This document shows, piece by piece, positions 61,050 to 64,000 of a stretch of 64,000 bases of DNA; position 1 is the stretch's first letter, and the number at the start of each line of letters is the position of its first letter. The notes under the pieces are model-generated. The model worked only from the letters and a program-made list of their open reading frames with translations, ran no database searches and was not told where the DNA came from. Source of the stretch: Orobanche coerulescens (taxonomy: Eukaryota > Streptophyta > Magnoliopsida > Lamiales > Orobanchaceae); assembly GCA_033398695.1 (NCBI GenBank), contig CM065803.1, forward strand, positions 47,173,501 through 47,237,500. Direction: 5' to 3'. The translations under genes and the position numbers were made by a program.

Positions 61050-62454
61050 TGTAACACCCCCAAACCACTCGGGAATATTACAGCGCCGCAGACCCTCTCC
61101 GTGAGGATCTACCAGGCTAAATACATAAACAATACATCATATTACAAGCCGATATGGCTACCATTAGACTGATTGGGTCTTTTACCACAATATGCACATC
61201 AAACATACATAAGTCTGCCTCGACTGATACTCATGTCAGGTTTAAATACAAGAACCATATGATACAACCGGGGCATACAATAGTGGAACATACAATACAA
61301 TATGACTTGACCAAAATACTCAGAACTAGTCTTCATGTGATTAGTATCGTTCGTCTTCCATCATTCTTCGTACCAATCCTGTGTTTAGCTCCCCAAGGAC
61401 CTGCATATACCTGGACACAATACAGACGTCCACCCCCCGATTACTCGGGGGTTAGCAAAATTCCACTATTTTGCTAGTGCAAGTACAAAGTGCAAATGCA
61501 AGCCATACACAGCATACTCCAAGAACATAATAATCGTGAACATACTTCCTGAGGTAATTCACTTGATTAAAACAGTTTGAACCATGAAAGGGTAGGAATG
61601 AAGTCATTATACATTTTGCAAAACATTATAAGATATCGGGTGTTTTGAAAGCATTTGGGATTTAAGAATTCTCTTATCGGAAACCACTTAGGGATGCCGC
61701 CCAAAGATCATTTTCCAAAATACAGATCCGATAACCAAAATACAGGGTCCACAACCCAATCATACGATTCCAATACATTCCCAAGGATTATTCACGTCCC
61801 GTGCTAGCAAGCCACGAACCTCAGAGCCTCCTCGAGACATACCCGGGTGAATAACCCAATGGGAAACCACATAATATCACTTATCACCGTGACAACAGTC
61901 ACAATAACCACAACCATAAGTTATCCTAGCATCGCGCTAACAAGATACGAACCTCGGAGTCTCCGCATCGACATACCTGGTTTGGATAATCCTACAAGTT
62001 ATCCTAGCATCGGGCTAGCAAACTACGAACATCGGAGTCTTCGCAAGACATACCCGATTGGATACCCTATGGTCACGCCCGATCCGCACTGCAAGGACGG
62101 ATCTCAGAGGTTCAATAAACCCTACCTGGTGGCACATCACTACGATCATCACACAACAACAAGGGAGTACAGTTTCCAAACAACACCGAACATCACAACT
62201 TCCTTACAAAGGAGTCACAACTAACGTCACACAACATCACATACCCACCAAACGAATACGCGTACTAACACATAATCCTTGACAAGTGAAAGGGAAAACA
62301 TAATATAATCACGTAATATGGTCACAACACCCTCCACATACAACACTAATACACATATTCAGAAAAGTACATTTGTTCACAAAACATACGAGTTATCTTT
62401 GAAGGAAAATCTTTATCGAGAATATATCGATCCTTTTTGAAAGTTTATTAAAAC
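61050..62454 (-). mobile_element. Element P, LTR c (1405 bp, truncated)
   Basis: TGTAACACCCCCAAACCACT through the hairpin, tandem repeats and beyond, collinear with LTR b until TTAAAAC at 62454, where hAT-like DNA begins. The LTR start half, with palindromes and TATA, is not in the window. Confidence 0.92.
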
Positions 62455-62617
62455 TAGGGCTGAGAATCGGGAAATACCGAGGCCCCGGTCCCGAGTCCCA
62501 ATTGTTCTGATCCCAAAAATCATCAATTTGGTGGTCCCGGTCCCAGTCCCGTTCGGGACTTCGGGAGTCCCGATTCCCAAAATGGGATAAATGTAAGTCC
62601 CGATCCCGGAGGACAAT
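62455..62617. mobile_element. hAT-like transposon end (partial)
   Basis: The abrupt start TAGGGCTGAGAATCGGG is followed by many GTCCCG and CGGGAC words, a pattern of short subterminal repeats common at hAT element ends. It interrupts P LTR c; the 8 bp before it are ATTAAAAC. The other end is not visible because an M-type LTR starts at 62618. Class assignment rests on the terminal sequence and the subterminal repeats only. Confidence 0.5.
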
Positions 62618-64000
62618 TGTAACACCCCCAGAATACGACCGGGAATGTCACACGCCGTAGACCCTTATCACAAGGATCTACCAGGCTAAGCTCCAAAAGA
62701 CTACTCAATGGTTGACCGACCGGGGTCAAAATTAAATGCAAAGCAGACCGACAAGGCCATTAACCAATTCAGAAAATAACGACATTCACATTACAATGAC
62801 AATAATAAACTTGAACATCGAAAAGAATGACAACTCAGTTTAATAAATGAAAACTACACCCATGCAAGGGTGAATACTCGAACGACAGAGAAATACCGAC
62901 CAACTGAAACAATGGAAAAGACTCTGACTCTGGCGTGATTAGTATCATTGTCCTCCATCTCCTTCCAAGCCAATCATGTGACTGCTCCCGAGCCGCCAAA
63001 ACCTGAGCGCATAACAGGCACCCACCCCCCGAAAACTCGGGGGTTAGCAAACTGGAATTTTGCTAGTGCAAGTACATAATATACAAGATATACGAATAAT
63101 AACAACACAAATCTCCACAGTCGTGAAGCCTTAACACAAACCACACATTCCCATAGTCCACACAGAATAGCATCACATACCCAAAGTAAAAGATAATCAC
63201 ATAGTCATATTCTCTGTATGGAACATAACACCAATGAAACTTTAAACGAGCCCAAGGAGTCAGAAAAATCCCTTTTTATAAAAAAGGAAAAGTATTTGAT
63301 AAGAAAGTTTGAAAACATTATTATTGACTCAGGCCATCATGGGGTTTTGGAAAATCAAATGGGAATACTTTTAGAAAATACTTCAAAAACTCTCGGATCC
63401 TCGACCCAACATGTATAAAACAATTTGCAAGAAAACCATTACAACGTTATTCGGGTCCTCGACCCAATGCACAGAATAATCATCACAGCACAATCAAAGG
63501 CACAGCCTCTCATTCAACAATTCCTGCTCAAGACCCTTGATTAATTAACCCTCGGAGATTTCACAAACATCCTTGGTTAATTAACCCCAATACCAACGTC
63601 TTAAAAACAATTTGAAACAAGCTTTCAAAAACACGAATCACAGTCTATATCGAGACCAAGATTTTAAAAGAGTTGAAAGAACTTTGAAATACGAGGATTG
63701 TTGAGAACGGGTCTTAGCTATCACTCGAATATCCGTTACCAATAAGCTCGCCAGCGCCTCCCTTACACACACTGCACCGGCGTTCACTCCACTATGTTGG
63801 CCGCCCCTTGAACATGTCACCGCGCCGCGATCACTCTGACAGCCGCCCCTTGCACGCGCATTAGGTAACACGGTGTTCACCAAACATATGGAGCCGCACA
63901 TTGCAGCGTACACCGGGCCGGAGTACACACCGCCTCGAGAGGTTCACGGATACGACGTCTCTCACAACAAGTATTCACATTATTACAAACATCAAGTACA
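62618..64000 (-). mobile_element. M-type LTR, third copy (continues past window)
   Basis: TGTAACACCCCCAGAATACG matches M LTRs 33700 and 39368 and stays collinear to the window end: hairpin CCCCCGAAAACTCGGGGG near 63026-63043, acceptor-like CTCAG|G near 63000-63008, GGTTAATTAACC block near 63570-63590. It is more diverged from the other two than they are from each other. The 5-bp left flank is ACAAT. Confidence 0.92.

Overview
This window is repetitive plant DNA. I see no host gene, tRNA or rRNA in it. Nearly every base can be assigned to nested long-terminal-repeat (LTR) retrotransposons. Most belong to the Ty3/gypsy chromovirus group, probably Tekay/Del-like: TGTAATACCC...GGGTGTTACA termini, an initiator-Met-tRNA primer binding site (TGGTATCRGAGC), a polypurine tract before each 3' LTR, and one pol with a C-terminal chromodomain. 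Ty1/copia pieces and one hAT-like end are also present. A flowering plant, probably a eudicot, is the best guess; species and chromosome cannot be told. Such dense nesting is typical of heterochromatin.

Layout. 1-6941: element 'A' (+), its 5' LTR cut by the window edge, with its internal region replaced by part of a second LTR ('T', 981-4814). 6942-9181: a solo-LTR-like stretch. 9182-9740: a broken copia integrase fragment. 9869-28719: element 'Q' (+), flanked by an exact CATAT target duplication and carrying gag remains. Inside Q, 14796-24845 is element 'R' (+), the only one with recognisable gag, protease, reverse transcriptase, RNase H, integrase and chromodomain, all broken by frameshifts. 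28725-30285: AT-rich copia-LTR-like DNA. From 30286 everything is on the minus strand. Element 'N' (30286-49695) has roughly 4-kb LTRs and no recognisable coding sequence. Element 'M' (33700-42732) is inserted in one N LTR with a CACAA duplication, and the other N LTR keeps the empty site. 49696-62454: element 'P', arranged LTR-internal-LTR-internal-LTR. 62455-62617: hAT-like end. 62618-64000: a third M-type LTR leaving the window.

The most interesting structure is shared by the LTRs. Each LTR type carries an array of roughly 12-bp inverted repeats (5-bp half-site, 2-bp centre, mirrored half-site) just upstream of the likely TATA box. The half-site differs between families: TTACG, TAGCG, GTGCC, ACACG. 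About 180-220 bp after the TATA box lies an AG|GTA splice-donor-like site. Then come an AGGCAAGT block, a short C4/G4 hairpin, a CAG|G acceptor-like site and about 330-440 bp to the LTR end. This suggests family-specific promoter arrays and an intron inside the long LTRs. A second theme is a run of small differences between paired LTRs centred on CAG, CTG and CGG triplets. They look like assembly or basecalling errors at CHG-methylated sites rather than mutations, and may account for some of the broken reading frames.
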